Assembly (NCBI GenBank): GCA_963727535.1
Contig: CAVSGR010000006.1
Coordinates: 1,116,001-1,180,000 of the forward strand
Direction of reading: 5' to 3'
Source of the DNA: RBG-16-34-14 sp963727535
Lineage (GTDB): Bacteria > Bacteroidota > Ignavibacteria > Ignavibacteriales > Ignavibacteriaceae
Length of the DNA: 64,000 nucleotides
Of this stretch, positions 36,437-46,088 are shown in pieces. The notes beneath the pieces are model-generated. The model was not told the DNA's origin, ran no database searches, and saw only the letters and a program-made list of their open reading frames with translations. Position 1 is the stretch's first letter, and each line of letters begins with the position of its first letter. Both the position numbers and the translations under genes were made by a program.

Positions 36437-36874
36437 TTACTTAAGAAGCAATATTGCACCTGCAATCATTATTGCTGTTGCAATACCTTTTTGTAGAAGA
36501 TTCTTTTCATTAAATAGTTTTCCCCCGGCAATAGCGCTAAAGAAAACCGATATTCTTTTTACCGCAATAATCAAAGCTACCGGTGCAAGAGTAACAGCTA
36601 GAATTTGTGTGTACCGGTAACCAACCGTTAGAATGGCTATCAAAATTATCCATAAGATTAAAGAATTATTTAAGATATTCTTTTCAAACGAAAATTTCCT
36701 TTCCTTTATCAAATATAGTATTAGGAAATTAATAGCATAAAAAATATGTTGGAAACCCATAAAAGTATTTACAGAAAGTTTCAAATCGGTAACTAAAAAT
36801 CTATCCATTATTGAAGTAGCAGTAAATAGAAGAAGAGCTATCAAAACAAAAAAGTGGCTTTTAGATTTTATCAA
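36437..36874 (-). CDS. EamA-type transporter, C-terminal half (split gene)
   Basis: This 145-residue membrane half-protein starts at a TTG that overlaps the stop of the upstream half (TTGA). It has about five helices and the usual second EamA repeat ending 'LFNEKNLLQKGIATAIMIAG'. A single frameshift rejoins it with 36871-37311 into a normal 290-residue DMT transporter. The junction contains T-TTA-AAG, a possible -1 slippery heptamer placed so that slippage yields exactly this frame. Confidence 0.7.
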   Translation of the reverse strand: MIKSKSHFFVLIALLLFTATSIMDRFLVTDLKLSVNTFMGFQHIFYAINFLILYLIKERKFSFEKNILNNSLILWIILIAILTVGYRYTQILAVTLAPVALIIAVKRISVFFSAIAGGKLFNEKNLLQKGIATAIMIAGAILLLK

Positions 36875-37311
36875 AACTTTAAAGGATAAACAAGCTTTTT
36901 CTTTCCTGCATTTTCCAGCATATAAGTTCCAATAATAAATAAAGCAATACCACCGACTTCTTTGGATGAAAGTTCATCACCTATAAAAATGAAAGCAAAA
37001 ATTGCTATAAAAACCGGAGTTAAAATCATCAGCGGTAGTGCTTCACTTATTTCGAGATTTTTTAACACAAGCATTACGAAAAGAAAGGCGAATGAATTCA
37101 AAAGAGTTTTGAGATATAGAATCCACATACTTTGAAAAGTGATCATGGAGTAATCAATAAAGAAGAAGAAGGGAATAGTAAAGATTAATATTAAAATTGA
37201 AACTGCGAATGAAAATTGGAGAGCACTTAATTTAAAGAGAACTTTCTTTTCACAAAGTGAAGAACCGGCAGAAAGTAACGCAGAAGTAAAAGCGAGTGCA
37301 AACCATTCCAT
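36871..37311 (-). CDS. EamA-type transporter, N-terminal half (split gene)
   Basis: This 146-residue half has five predicted helices and the first EamA repeat ('LEISEALPLMILTPVFIAIF ... FIFIGDELSSKEVGGIALF'). It starts four bases after the TonB-dependent receptor stop, so the two are probably one operon, perhaps outer- and inner-membrane steps for one compound. It either works with the downstream half as a heterodimer, is fused by frameshifting, or is broken. Confidence 0.72.
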   Translation of the reverse strand: MEWFALAFTSALLSAGSSLCEKKVLFKLSALQFSFAVSILILIFTIPFFFFIDYSMITFQSMWILYLKTLLNSFAFLFVMLVLKNLEISEALPLMILTPVFIAIFAFIFIGDELSSKEVGGIALFIIGTYMLENAGKKKLVYPLKF

Positions 37312-37314
37312 GGA

Positions 37315-39702
37315 TTATTCTTTGTCCCAGGATAATCTTAATTTTAAAAAAATGTTTCTTCCCGGTTCAATATCTATCAAGCCTCTGTTTGTTGATAAAT
37401 GATCTCTATAAGCTTTATCAAAAATATTTTCTACGCCCGCAACTGCAGTTAAATTAATTATCCCAATTCTGAATTTATCTGAAGCGACTGATGCATTTAA
37501 CAAAATATATCCCGGAGTTTCTTTTTCACCTTCTGAAATCTTATCCTGTTTGAAAGAAAAAGTTGTATTTAAATTTGCATTTAAGAAGTCAAATATTGGA
37601 AATCTAAATCCTAATCTTCCATTTAATGGCGGTATTAAAGGAAGATTTAAATTATTTTTTGTGTCTTCACCCCGTACATAAGAAATTGTACCGTATAAAA
37701 CTAATTCACTATATGGATTGTATTCGCTGAAGAGTTCAAAACCATACAATCTTGCTTCACCGATATTATTTTTAATAAGCGCCGGTCTGCCCTCAAACTC
37801 TCCGGAAGTTTCAGCAACAAGATTATTAAATAGATTTAGAAAGACATTTGTTCTCAAAGTTATTCTTTTATTCCATAATCTTTCGCCGAGGTCAAAGAAA
37901 TATCCTTCTTCCGGTTTTAGATCCGGGTTACCAAGTTTTACCAAGTTGCCCTGGTCGATAAATTCAAATCTTTCTTCTAAAGAAGGTGACCTAAACGATC
38001 TTCCCGTATTAAAAGTTATATCGAGTTCATCTGTGAGTTTGTAAAGTAAACCAATATTCCCGCTCCATGATCTGTTTTCTTCTTTTCCCGAATTCCATAT
38101 TATAGTTTGATTAGCAGGGTTTTCATTTCTCACACCGTTTGTAATTTCATATAAAGGATTTTTAACCCCATCATTTTTTATGTTGATTAAATCAAAACGC
38201 CCGCCAAAATCTAATTTCATCCTGTTATCTAAGAACGAAATTTCGTTCTGAATAAAAATTCCTGTGCTTTTAAAGTAAGCATCGGGGATTGGTTTCTCTC
38301 CCGTGATTTTATTTATCTCGCTTACAACACTACTCCCGTCTTCACTTAGAACTTGGGTTAAAACACTTTTCTCTCTCGTTGTAAATAAATTTCTTTGCCA
38401 GAAATCAATTCCGGTAACAAGGAAGTAATTTTCTCCGAATACCCAATTGCTTGTTAACTGCAAGCCGTTCGTTTTATGATCTCCATTCGGAGTAACTGAT
38501 TGTGCGATTACTCTTTTGGGAGGATTATTTCCTTGTGCAGCAATCAACTTAACTGTATTGGGAATATTTTCAACATCACGTTCTATTTTCTGGTGAAAAT
38601 ATTTTAAAGATAAACCAGTAAGACTTGCCGAAATATTTTTAATATTATACTCTGCACTATAAAGAATTCTCTGAGCATCTTTATATGTTACCTTTGCAGA
38701 AGAAGGGAAAAGTGAATTTCCTCCCGGCAATCCTGCATCGTTTGCTTGATAATTTTGATAATTAATTTTTAACTCATGATTAGGTAACAATTTAATTCCT
38801 GATGAAAAAGAAATACTCTTTGTTCTGTACTGGCTGTTTGTTATAACCCCAGTTGGTGTTTGAGTATTTCCCGCATATTCCATTGAGCCGCTAAGCTTAG
38901 CAAATAAGTAATCATTTTTTACATAAAGATTTATTCCACCATAGCTTCCTTTGTTAACACTTCTTAAATTATTTGAAATAGAAATGCCGTATTTAAAATT
39001 TTGATTATAGCTAACATCATCTGTTATAAGATTTATAACTCCGCCGGCAGCTCCTGAACCGTATAAAGAAGATGCCGCACCTTTCAGAACTTCTATTCTC
39101 TTAATATTATCCAGATTTATTAAAGACAATCCTGCTGCTAATTCTGTCGATGTTTCAATTCTGTTTCCATCAATTAAGTAAACAAGATTGGAACGGCTTA
39201 ATCCTCTTACAGAAACAAATGTTTGCCAAATGCCATCTCGTGCTAATGAAACCCCCGGTTCGTTTTTAATTGCATCAGCCGGGGTTATTGCCGGACTATT
39301 AATTATTTCATTTTTATTAACTATTGAGATAGGAATGGGTGTTTCTTTAATTGTTCTTTCAAATTTAGAGCTTGTAACAGTTACCTCTCCAAAAGAAATC
39401 GGACCTGGCTCTAAGTATATATTAATAGATGTGGAACTAGCGATAGTAACTTTTATATGCTTATCCAAATAAGAGATGTGAGTTATTGTAAGAGAGTAGG
39501 TCCCTTTGTGTAGATTTTCAAAGAGGAACTCTCCATTCTTATTACTTGTCGTTCCGGTGTTAAGATTTTCAATAAAGATGTTGGAATCTTCAACAGGTAA
39601 AGCTGTTTTTTTGTCACTGACAATTCCGCTTAATCTAAAGGTTTGTGGGAAAACGCAACTGCAATAAATAATTGATAAAAGAAAAATAATTTTATTAAAC
39701 AT
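37315..39702 (-). CDS. TonB-dependent outer-membrane receptor
   Basis: This 795-residue protein has a signal peptide, then a CarboxypepD_reg-like domain ('LSGIVSDKKTALPVEDSNIF'), a plug domain ('AITPADAIKNEPGVSLARDG', 'GAASSLYGSGAAGGVINLI') and a 22-strand barrel ending in 'GRNIFLKLRLSWDKE'. It imports a siderophore, vitamin, metal complex or sugar using TonB energy. The downstream split EamA gene may handle the same substrate. No metal-specific motif is evident. Confidence 0.9.
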   Translation of the reverse strand: MFNKIIFLLSIIYCSCVFPQTFRLSGIVSDKKTALPVEDSNIFIENLNTGTTSNKNGEFLFENLHKGTYSLTITHISYLDKHIKVTIASSTSINIYLEPGPISFGEVTVTSSKFERTIKETPIPISIVNKNEIINSPAITPADAIKNEPGVSLARDGIWQTFVSVRGLSRSNLVYLIDGNRIETSTELAAGLSLINLDNIKRIEVLKGAASSLYGSGAAGGVINLITDDVSYNQNFKYGISISNNLRSVNKGSYGGINLYVKNDYLFAKLSGSMEYAGNTQTPTGVITNSQYRTKSISFSSGIKLLPNHELKINYQNYQANDAGLPGGNSLFPSSAKVTYKDAQRILYSAEYNIKNISASLTGLSLKYFHQKIERDVENIPNTVKLIAAQGNNPPKRVIAQSVTPNGDHKTNGLQLTSNWVFGENYFLVTGIDFWQRNLFTTREKSVLTQVLSEDGSSVVSEINKITGEKPIPDAYFKSTGIFIQNEISFLDNRMKLDFGGRFDLINIKNDGVKNPLYEITNGVRNENPANQTIIWNSGKEENRSWSGNIGLLYKLTDELDITFNTGRSFRSPSLEERFEFIDQGNLVKLGNPDLKPEEGYFFDLGERLWNKRITLRTNVFLNLFNNLVAETSGEFEGRPALIKNNIGEARLYGFELFSEYNPYSELVLYGTISYVRGEDTKNNLNLPLIPPLNGRLGFRFPIFDFLNANLNTTFSFKQDKISEGEKETPGYILLNASVASDKFRIGIINLTAVAGVENIFDKAYRDHLSTNRGLIDIEPGRNIFLKLRLSWDKE

Positions 39703-39903
39703 AAAACTTTAAACATTACTCAAACAAAGTTGCATTAGGGAAAATCACTATTTATGCCATCTAAGGGTGGCTAAATAAAGAGTAATTTAAAGTATAAAAT
39801 TTACTTTTCTCACAATTAAGAAAACAACAAGATTAAGCTATTCATTTTTATCTCTTTTGATAATAAAAAAAGCATAAAGTGTTAATAAACAAAACATTTT
39901 AAA

Positions 39904-39919
39904 TGGTATAGATATTGGC
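39904..39919 (+). promoter_or_regulatory. Sigma-54-like element upstream of PFOR
   Basis: TGGTAT-AGATA-TTGGC keeps the -24 TGG and -12 TTG spacing but has G for the final conserved C. A start near 39930 would give a 38-base leader. The rest of 39703-39967 is A/T-rich with no gene. Confidence 0.3.
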
Positions 39920-39967
39920 TAAGCTAAGCGAATCAAAATTTTCTAAATTATTTAGCGGTCGGAGAAA

Positions 39968-42900
39968 ATGGAACGCAAAAAAGTAACAATTGATGGAAAT
40001 GAAGCTGCAGCGTATGTGGCATATAAAACTAATGAAGTAATTGCAATTTATCCTATTACACCTTCCTCGAATATGGGCGAGTGGTGTGATGCATGGGCAG
40101 CAGTTGGTAAAAAAAATATCTGGGGAATTGTCCCGAGTGTAAGTGAACTGCAAAGTGAAGGTGGAGCGTCCGGAGCTATTCACGGGGCTTTGCAAACAGG
40201 TGCTTTGTCAACAACTTTCACTGCATCACAAGGTTTGCTTTTGATGATCCCAAATATGTTTAAGATTGCAGGCGAATTAACTTCCTCTGTGTTCCATGTT
40301 TCCGCAAGATCGATTGCTGCACAAGCACTTTCAATTTTCGGAGATCACAGCGATGTGATGGCAACCCGTTCAACGGGTTTTGCTTTATTGTCTTCAGATT
40401 CGGTTCAGGAAGTTATGGATTTTGCATTAATTGCCCAGGCTGCAACACTGGAATCAAGAATTCCTTTTGTACATTTTTTCGATGGGTTCAGAACCTCTCA
40501 CGAAGTAATGAAAATAGAACAGCTTAGTGATGATGTTATTAAGGCGATGATCGATAACTCGCTTGTGCTTGAACACAGGCAGAGAGCTTTAAGCCCGGAT
40601 CATCCTGTGTTGAGAGGCAGCGCTCAGAATCCGGATGTTTATTTCCAGGGAAGAGAAACTGTTAATCCTTTTTATTTAAAATGTCCTGACATTGTTCAGA
40701 AACAAATGGACAAATTTGCAAAGCTTACAGGAAGACAATATAAACTTTTTGATTACGTTGGTGCTAAAGATGCGGAAAGAATTATTATTCTTATGGGTTC
40801 AGGTGCCGAAGCTGTTGATGAAACTGTCGATTATCTTGTAAGCAAAGGAGAAAAAGTCGGTGTTCTTAAGGTAAGATTGTACCGACCGTTTTCAATTGAT
40901 GCTTTTATAAATGCTCTTCCGGAAACAACAAAAGTAATTTCAGTTCTTGACAGAACAAAAGAACCCGGCTCAATTGGCGAACCGCTTTACATGGATGTTG
41001 TTAATGCAGTTTCGGATAAGTTCAGTAATGGCGAATTAAAATTTGCTTATCCTAAAATAGTCGGCGGACGTTACGGACTTTCCTCAAAAGAATTTACTCC
41101 TGCAATGATCAAAGCAGTTTTTGATGAAGCGAAAAAGGAAAAACCTAAAAATCATTTTACAGTTGGTATAATCGATGACGTTACAAATACAAGTCTCGAT
41201 TATGATGCCGCGTTTTCAGTTGAACCGGAGGAAACTTTCAGAGGAATGTTCTTCGGCTTGGGTGCAGACGGAACAGTCGGTGCAAATAAAAATTCTATTA
41301 AAATAATTGGCGAAAGTACAGATTATTTTGCACAGGGATTTTTTGTTTACGATTCAAAAAAATCAGGGTCTACAACAACCTCTCATTTAAGATTCGGACC
41401 AAAAGAAATCAAATCGACTTACCTTGTTCATAGAGCAAATTTTGTTGCTTGTCATCAACAGGTATTTCTTGAAAAGATGGACATGCTGAAATTTGCTGCT
41501 GAAGGCGCAACATTTCTTTTAAATACCAAAGTACCGAAAGAAGAAGTTTGGGATTCACTTCCTGAGAAAGTTCAGGAAGACTTAATTAATAAGAAAATGA
41601 AATTGTTTGCTATTGATGCTTACAATGTTGCCAACGAAACGGGAATGGGAGCAAGAATAAATACGATAATGCAGACTTGCTTCTTTGCAATCTCAAAAAT
41701 CTTCCCGAAAGAAGAAGCAATTGAGATGATAAAGAACTCGATAAAGAAAACATACGGTGCAAAAGGGGATAAGATTGTCGAAATGAACTTCAATGCTGTT
41801 GATCAAACTTTATCAAACTTGTTTGAAGTTGAAATTCCTGCACAAGTTACAAGCAAATTACAATTGCAGCCGGCAGTTTCAGGAAACGCTCCCGAGTTTG
41901 TAACTGATGTTACGGCAAAAATGATTGCCGGATTTGGAGACGATATTCCTGTAAGTAAAATGCCATGTGATGGAACTTTCCCAACAGCAACATCAAAATG
42001 GGAAAAGAGAAATATTGCTCTCGAAGTTCCTATATGGGATAAAGATATTTGTATTCAATGCAATAAGTGTGTTCTTGTTTGTCCGCATGCAACAATAAGG
42101 GCAAAAGTATTCGATGAAAAAGAAATAGCAAATGCTCCTGAAGCTTTTAAGTATACAAAGTTCAAAGCAAAAGATTTTGGCGAAAACCTTCTTTACTCTT
42201 TGCAGGTCGCTGTTGAAGATTGTACGGGTTGTGGATTATGCGTGGATGTTTGCCCGGTTAAGAATAAGAAAGAGACAAAACTTAAAGCGATTAATATGGC
42301 TGATCAACTGTCGATTAAAGAACAGGAAAGAGCAAACTGGGATTTCTTCCTTAATCTTCCCGATCTTGACAGAACAAAAGTTAATGTTTCAAAGATTAAA
42401 GACTCACAATTTCTTGAGCCATTGTTTGAATTTTCAGGTGCTTGCTCTGGTTGCGGCGAAACTCCTTATGTAAAACTGGTAAGCCAATTGTTTGGCGACC
42501 GTACTGTTGTTGCAAATGCAACGGGATGTTCCTCAATTTATGGAGGAAACTTACCTACAACACCTTGGACAGTTAATAAAGAGGGAAAGGGACCTGCCTG
42601 GTCTAATTCATTGTTTGAAGATAATGCAGAATTCGGTTTTGGGTTCAGGTTGGCAATTGATAAACATAACATGCAGGCTAAGCAATTACTTGAAAAATAT
42701 AAAGCTGAAATTGGTGAACAATTAGTTGAAGGATTATTGAATGCTCAGCAAAATGATGAAACCGGAATTTATGAACAGAGAGAAAGAGTAGCTCAGTTAA
42801 AATTAAGATTGAACCAATTTATTAGTAACGGCTATGGTGAAGAAGCTAAAAATGAATTCAATCATTTATTAAGTCTTGCAGATTATCTTGTTAAAAAATC

Positions 42901-43570
42901 TGTCTGGATTATGGGCGGTGACGGTTGGGCTTATGATATTGGTTACGGTGGTTTAGATCATGTTTTGGCGTCAGGTAAGAATGTGAATGTACTTGTACTT
43001 GACACCGAAGTTTACTCGAACACCGGTGGACAGATGTCCAAATCAACACCACGCGGCGCTGTTGCAAAATTTGCCGCAGCAGGAAAACCATTGGCAAAGA
43101 AAGATCTTGGAATGATGGCAATGTCGTACGGTAATGTTTACGTTGCTAAAGTAGCAATGGGTTCGAATGATGCTCATACGGTAAAGGCTTTTATTGAGGC
43201 AGAAGCTTATGACGGTCCGTCACTTATAATTGCATACAGCCATTGCATAGCTCACGGAATTGATATGGGTCGTGGAATGAGAAACCAAAAAGCGGCAGTC
43301 GATTCAGGTTACTGGCAGCTTTACAGGTACAATCCTGATCTTATTGCTAAAGGTGAAAATCCATTTAAGCTTGATTCAAAAGGATTGAAGATTCCTTTGC
43401 AAGATTACGCTTACATGGAAACAAGGTATAAAATGTTAACAAAAACTCATCCTGACCGTGCAAAAGAACTTATGAAAGAAGCTCAGAATGATGTTAATGA
43501 AAAATGGAAGATTTACGAGCAGCTCGCTTCCTCCGGGAAAGCAGATAATGCTGCTGATAAAAAAGAATAA
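39968..43570 (+). CDS. nifJ: Pyruvate:ferredoxin (flavodoxin) oxidoreductase
   Basis: This 1200-residue single-chain PFOR converts pyruvate and CoA to acetyl-CoA and CO2 with reduction of ferredoxin, or the reverse. The order is: domain I with 'AIYPITPSSNMGEW', gamma-like domain III ('FRGMFFGLGADGTVGANKNS'), two [4Fe-4S] motifs ('CIQCNKCVLVCPH', 'CTGCGLCVDVCPV'), then the TPP domain with the proximal-cluster 'ACSGCGETPYVK', 'ANATGCSSIYGG', 'MGGDGWAYDIGYGG' and 'VYSNTGGQMSKSTP'. It is flanked by hydrogenase operons, natural partners for reduced ferredoxin. Confidence 0.96.
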   Translation: MERKKVTIDGNEAAAYVAYKTNEVIAIYPITPSSNMGEWCDAWAAVGKKNIWGIVPSVSELQSEGGASGAIHGALQTGALSTTFTASQGLLLMIPNMFKIAGELTSSVFHVSARSIAAQALSIFGDHSDVMATRSTGFALLSSDSVQEVMDFALIAQAATLESRIPFVHFFDGFRTSHEVMKIEQLSDDVIKAMIDNSLVLEHRQRALSPDHPVLRGSAQNPDVYFQGRETVNPFYLKCPDIVQKQMDKFAKLTGRQYKLFDYVGAKDAERIIILMGSGAEAVDETVDYLVSKGEKVGVLKVRLYRPFSIDAFINALPETTKVISVLDRTKEPGSIGEPLYMDVVNAVSDKFSNGELKFAYPKIVGGRYGLSSKEFTPAMIKAVFDEAKKEKPKNHFTVGIIDDVTNTSLDYDAAFSVEPEETFRGMFFGLGADGTVGANKNSIKIIGESTDYFAQGFFVYDSKKSGSTTTSHLRFGPKEIKSTYLVHRANFVACHQQVFLEKMDMLKFAAEGATFLLNTKVPKEEVWDSLPEKVQEDLINKKMKLFAIDAYNVANETGMGARINTIMQTCFFAISKIFPKEEAIEMIKNSIKKTYGAKGDKIVEMNFNAVDQTLSNLFEVEIPAQVTSKLQLQPAVSGNAPEFVTDVTAKMIAGFGDDIPVSKMPCDGTFPTATSKWEKRNIALEVPIWDKDICIQCNKCVLVCPHATIRAKVFDEKEIANAPEAFKYTKFKAKDFGENLLYSLQVAVEDCTGCGLCVDVCPVKNKKETKLKAINMADQLSIKEQERANWDFFLNLPDLDRTKVNVSKIKDSQFLEPLFEFSGACSGCGETPYVKLVSQLFGDRTVVANATGCSSIYGGNLPTTPWTVNKEGKGPAWSNSLFEDNAEFGFGFRLAIDKHNMQAKQLLEKYKAEIGEQLVEGLLNAQQNDETGIYEQRERVAQLKLRLNQFISNGYGEEAKNEFNHLLSLADYLVKKSVWIMGGDGWAYDIGYGGLDHVLASGKNVNVLVLDTEVYSNTGGQMSKSTPRGAVAKFAAAGKPLAKKDLGMMAMSYGNVYVAKVAMGSNDAHTVKAFIEAEAYDGPSLIIAYSHCIAHGIDMGRGMRNQKAAVDSGYWQLYRYNPDLIAKGENPFKLDSKGLKIPLQDYAYMETRYKMLTKTHPDRAKELMKEAQNDVNEKWKIYEQLASSGKADNAADKKE

Positions 43571-43633
43571 ATTTTTAGGAAGAACAAATTACAACTGGTG
43601 GTTTACATATAAAGATCTTAATTAAAAATTATA

Positions 43634-43661
43634 GGGACACCTCAAGAGGAGGAGGCGTTCC
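43634..43661 (+). promoter_or_regulatory. Intergenic hairpin between PFOR and the DHOD-like gene
   Basis: GGGACACCTC and GAGGCGTTCC form a 10-bp stem with one G-U pair and one mismatch around an eight-base purine loop (AAGAGGAG). It sits 27 bases before the GTG start of the next gene and has no T-tract. It could be an mRNA processing or translation-control element. Confidence 0.4.
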
Positions 43662-43687
43662 TGTTAAATTAACATTACAGGTGCAAA

Positions 43688-44677
43688 GTGAATATTACAA
43701 CAAATTATCTTGGACTTAATTTAAAAAACCCGATTGTCCCTTCTTCGGGACCGATTTCGGAGGATGTTTCAAAAATAAAAGCTATGGAAGATGCCGGTGC
43801 GTCTGCGGTTGTTCTTTACTCTCTCTTTGAAGAACAAATTGAAAATGAATCTCTCGAGCTGCATCACCGTACAACTTATCATGAAGAAAGTTTTGCAGAA
43901 GCTTTAAATTATTTCCCCGAACCGTTCGATTATCGTTTAGGGCCTGATGAATATCTTGAACATATAAGAAAAACAAAAGAGTCGGTTGATATTCCTATAA
44001 TTGCAAGCCTGAATGGAAAGTCGCTTGGCGGTTGGATTGATTATGCTAAAAAAATTGAACAGGCAGGTGCCGATGCACTCGAGTTAAATATTTACCTTCT
44101 TGCAACGAATCCTTCCAAACCATCGTCCTGGATTGAGAAAACATATCTTGATATAGTTAAAGAAGTTAAAAGTAATATTTCAATTCCGATAGCTGTTAAA
44201 ATGCACCCCTTCTTCAGCTCTGTTGCCTGGATGGCAACTGAACTGGATAAAGCAGGTGCAAACGGACTCTCTTTATTTAACAGGTTTTATCAGCCCGATA
44301 TCGATCTTGAAACACTTGAAGTTGTTCCGAATGTTATTTTAAGTTCACCTGCTTCAATGAGATTGCCGCTAAGATGGATTGGAATTCTTTATGGAAAAGT
44401 TAAAGCCGATCTCGCTGCAACAAGCGGCATATATTCTGAAAAAGATGTTATTAAAATGGTAATGGCTGGTGCAAAAGTAACTCATATGATGTCCTGTATC
44501 CTTAAGTTCGGACCCGACCATATAAAAGAGGTGCTTACAAAACTAAAATTCTGGATGGAAACAAACGAATATGAGTCTCTTGATCAGATGAGAGGAAGTA
44601 TGAGTTATATGAATGTTGAGGATCCATCTAAGTTTGAACGTGCAAACTATATGAAAGTTCTGCATTCATATAAATAG
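43688..44677 (+). CDS. Dihydroorotate dehydrogenase-like flavoprotein
   Basis: This 329-residue TIM-barrel protein of the DHOD/PreA superfamily starts 'TTNYLGLNLKNPIVPSSGP'. FMN-type motifs follow ('IIASLNGKSLGGWIDYAKKI', 'PIAVKMHPFFSSVAWMATEL', 'MAGAKVTHMMSC'). It lacks the ferredoxin domains of PreA. This subfamily often sits beside nifJ, so a role in flavin- or ferredoxin-linked redox metabolism is more likely than pyrimidine synthesis. The start is a GTG with AGGTG just upstream. Confidence 0.8.
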   Translation: MNITTNYLGLNLKNPIVPSSGPISEDVSKIKAMEDAGASAVVLYSLFEEQIENESLELHHRTTYHEESFAEALNYFPEPFDYRLGPDEYLEHIRKTKESVDIPIIASLNGKSLGGWIDYAKKIEQAGADALELNIYLLATNPSKPSSWIEKTYLDIVKEVKSNISIPIAVKMHPFFSSVAWMATELDKAGANGLSLFNRFYQPDIDLETLEVVPNVILSSPASMRLPLRWIGILYGKVKADLAATSGIYSEKDVIKMVMAGAKVTHMMSCILKFGPDHIKEVLTKLKFWMETNEYESLDQMRGSMSYMNVEDPSKFERANYMKVLHSYK

Positions 44678-44687
44678 ATATTAGTTA

Positions 44688-46058
44688 TTAGTAAGGAAGA
44701 GTAACAGTAAAGCAGCATCCGGGATTTTGATCGTCTCCCAGTTCCGACGGACTTTCAACAACTATTTGTCCTTCATGTCCTTCCACGATGTGTTTAACAA
44801 ACGATAATCCTAGCCCCGTTCCATCAAATTCTTTTCTGATATTGGATGCCCGGTAAAAATCTTTGAAAATGTTTTGCTGGTCTTTGTCAGGAATTCCGAT
44901 TCCATTATCACATACGGTAACAACCATTCTATTCTCATCCCCCAAAATATTTATTTGAACAAGGCCGTCTTTGTTAACATACTTAACTGCATTTCCTATT
45001 AGGTTTGAAAAAGCTAAATCGAGTAATAACTCATCACCGGATAATTTCTTTTTTATATCTCTTTTATCATTAACAGAAACGTTAACTTTCTTTACATTAA
45101 TTATGGAAACCTGTTTTGAAATTATTGAACAGATCAATTCTTTTATATCTATTTCTTCTTTGTTTATTTCATCAAGCAAACGGATTTTTGAAATCTTTAG
45201 CACGTTTTCAATTAGCTTTATTGCTTCATCGGAACGAATTCTTGCCCGTTTAAGTTTATCTTCTACTTTATCATTCAATGGGCCAAGATATTTTTCCAGT
45301 ATAAGATCAAGATAAGAATGCAAAGCAGCTATTGGTGTTTTGATTTCATGAACAACTGCCATAATATATCTTTGCTTTTCTTCTTCGGAGGCTTTGAGTT
45401 TGTCATAAGATTCAAACAAATCCTGCTCCATCTTATAAAGTTGTTTTGCAATCCTGTTCGCAAGAATAACACTCATTACCATGACAAAAGTAAATATGGA
45501 AACAAAAGCAGTTACATACTTAATATCATTATAAACAGGAGTGGACAACAATCCTTCCATTGCGTGATGCGATATTAAATTGTAGTGTTCACCAAAAGTA
45601 AGAGCAACAAAAATAACAATAGTAGTTACAGCAGTTGAATATATTATTTTTCCCGGCAGCACTAAGCTCCCGATGATCATATGGAAAATAAAAAGCATGT
45701 ACAACGGGGATTCGATTGTTCCGGTATAGTAAACGAGCATTGTAAGAGCATATAGATCGAGTACCATCTGGATAAGAGAAAGATGCAGAGGGTTGAACTT
45801 AACATGATCGTTTTTTACAAATCTCCTGATGTATTGAAGAATAAAATTATAGAAGAGTATTGCGAGAGTTATAAGAATCAGGATTTCTTTTTGGACATCA
45901 GAAAAAGTAACGTTCAGGAAAAACTCTGAAGTAAACAAAAGAAAAAGGAGCATTATTACAGCTCCGTAGCGCAATTTTATAAACCACAGATTCCTTCTTC
46001 TGACTGATTGCCAAAATGAATCGTAATGCCATGCCCAATTTGGAACTAAAGAAATCAT
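44688..46058 (-). CDS. Membrane sensor histidine kinase
   Basis: This 456-residue kinase has about five or six N-terminal membrane helices (residues 30-205), a short coiled coil, a HisKA domain with the phospho-His in 'MAVVHEIKTPIAALHSYLDL', and a HATPase domain ('LIGNAVKYVN', 'VCDNGIGIPDKDQ', 'GTGLGLSFVKHI'). No response regulator is adjacent. It is the last gene of a tightly packed minus-strand run that begins with the hydrogenase-2 receiver, its plausible partner. Confidence 0.9.
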   Translation of the reverse strand: MISLVPNWAWHYDSFWQSVRRRNLWFIKLRYGAVIMLLFLLFTSEFFLNVTFSDVQKEILILITLAILFYNFILQYIRRFVKNDHVKFNPLHLSLIQMVLDLYALTMLVYYTGTIESPLYMLFIFHMIIGSLVLPGKIIYSTAVTTIVIFVALTFGEHYNLISHHAMEGLLSTPVYNDIKYVTAFVSIFTFVMVMSVILANRIAKQLYKMEQDLFESYDKLKASEEEKQRYIMAVVHEIKTPIAALHSYLDLILEKYLGPLNDKVEDKLKRARIRSDEAIKLIENVLKISKIRLLDEINKEEIDIKELICSIISKQVSIINVKKVNVSVNDKRDIKKKLSGDELLLDLAFSNLIGNAVKYVNKDGLVQINILGDENRMVVTVCDNGIGIPDKDQQNIFKDFYRASNIRKEFDGTGLGLSFVKHIVEGHEGQIVVESPSELGDDQNPGCCFTVTLPY

Positions 46059-46088
46059 AACTTTTTAGGGATTATATTCGTCTTCAAA

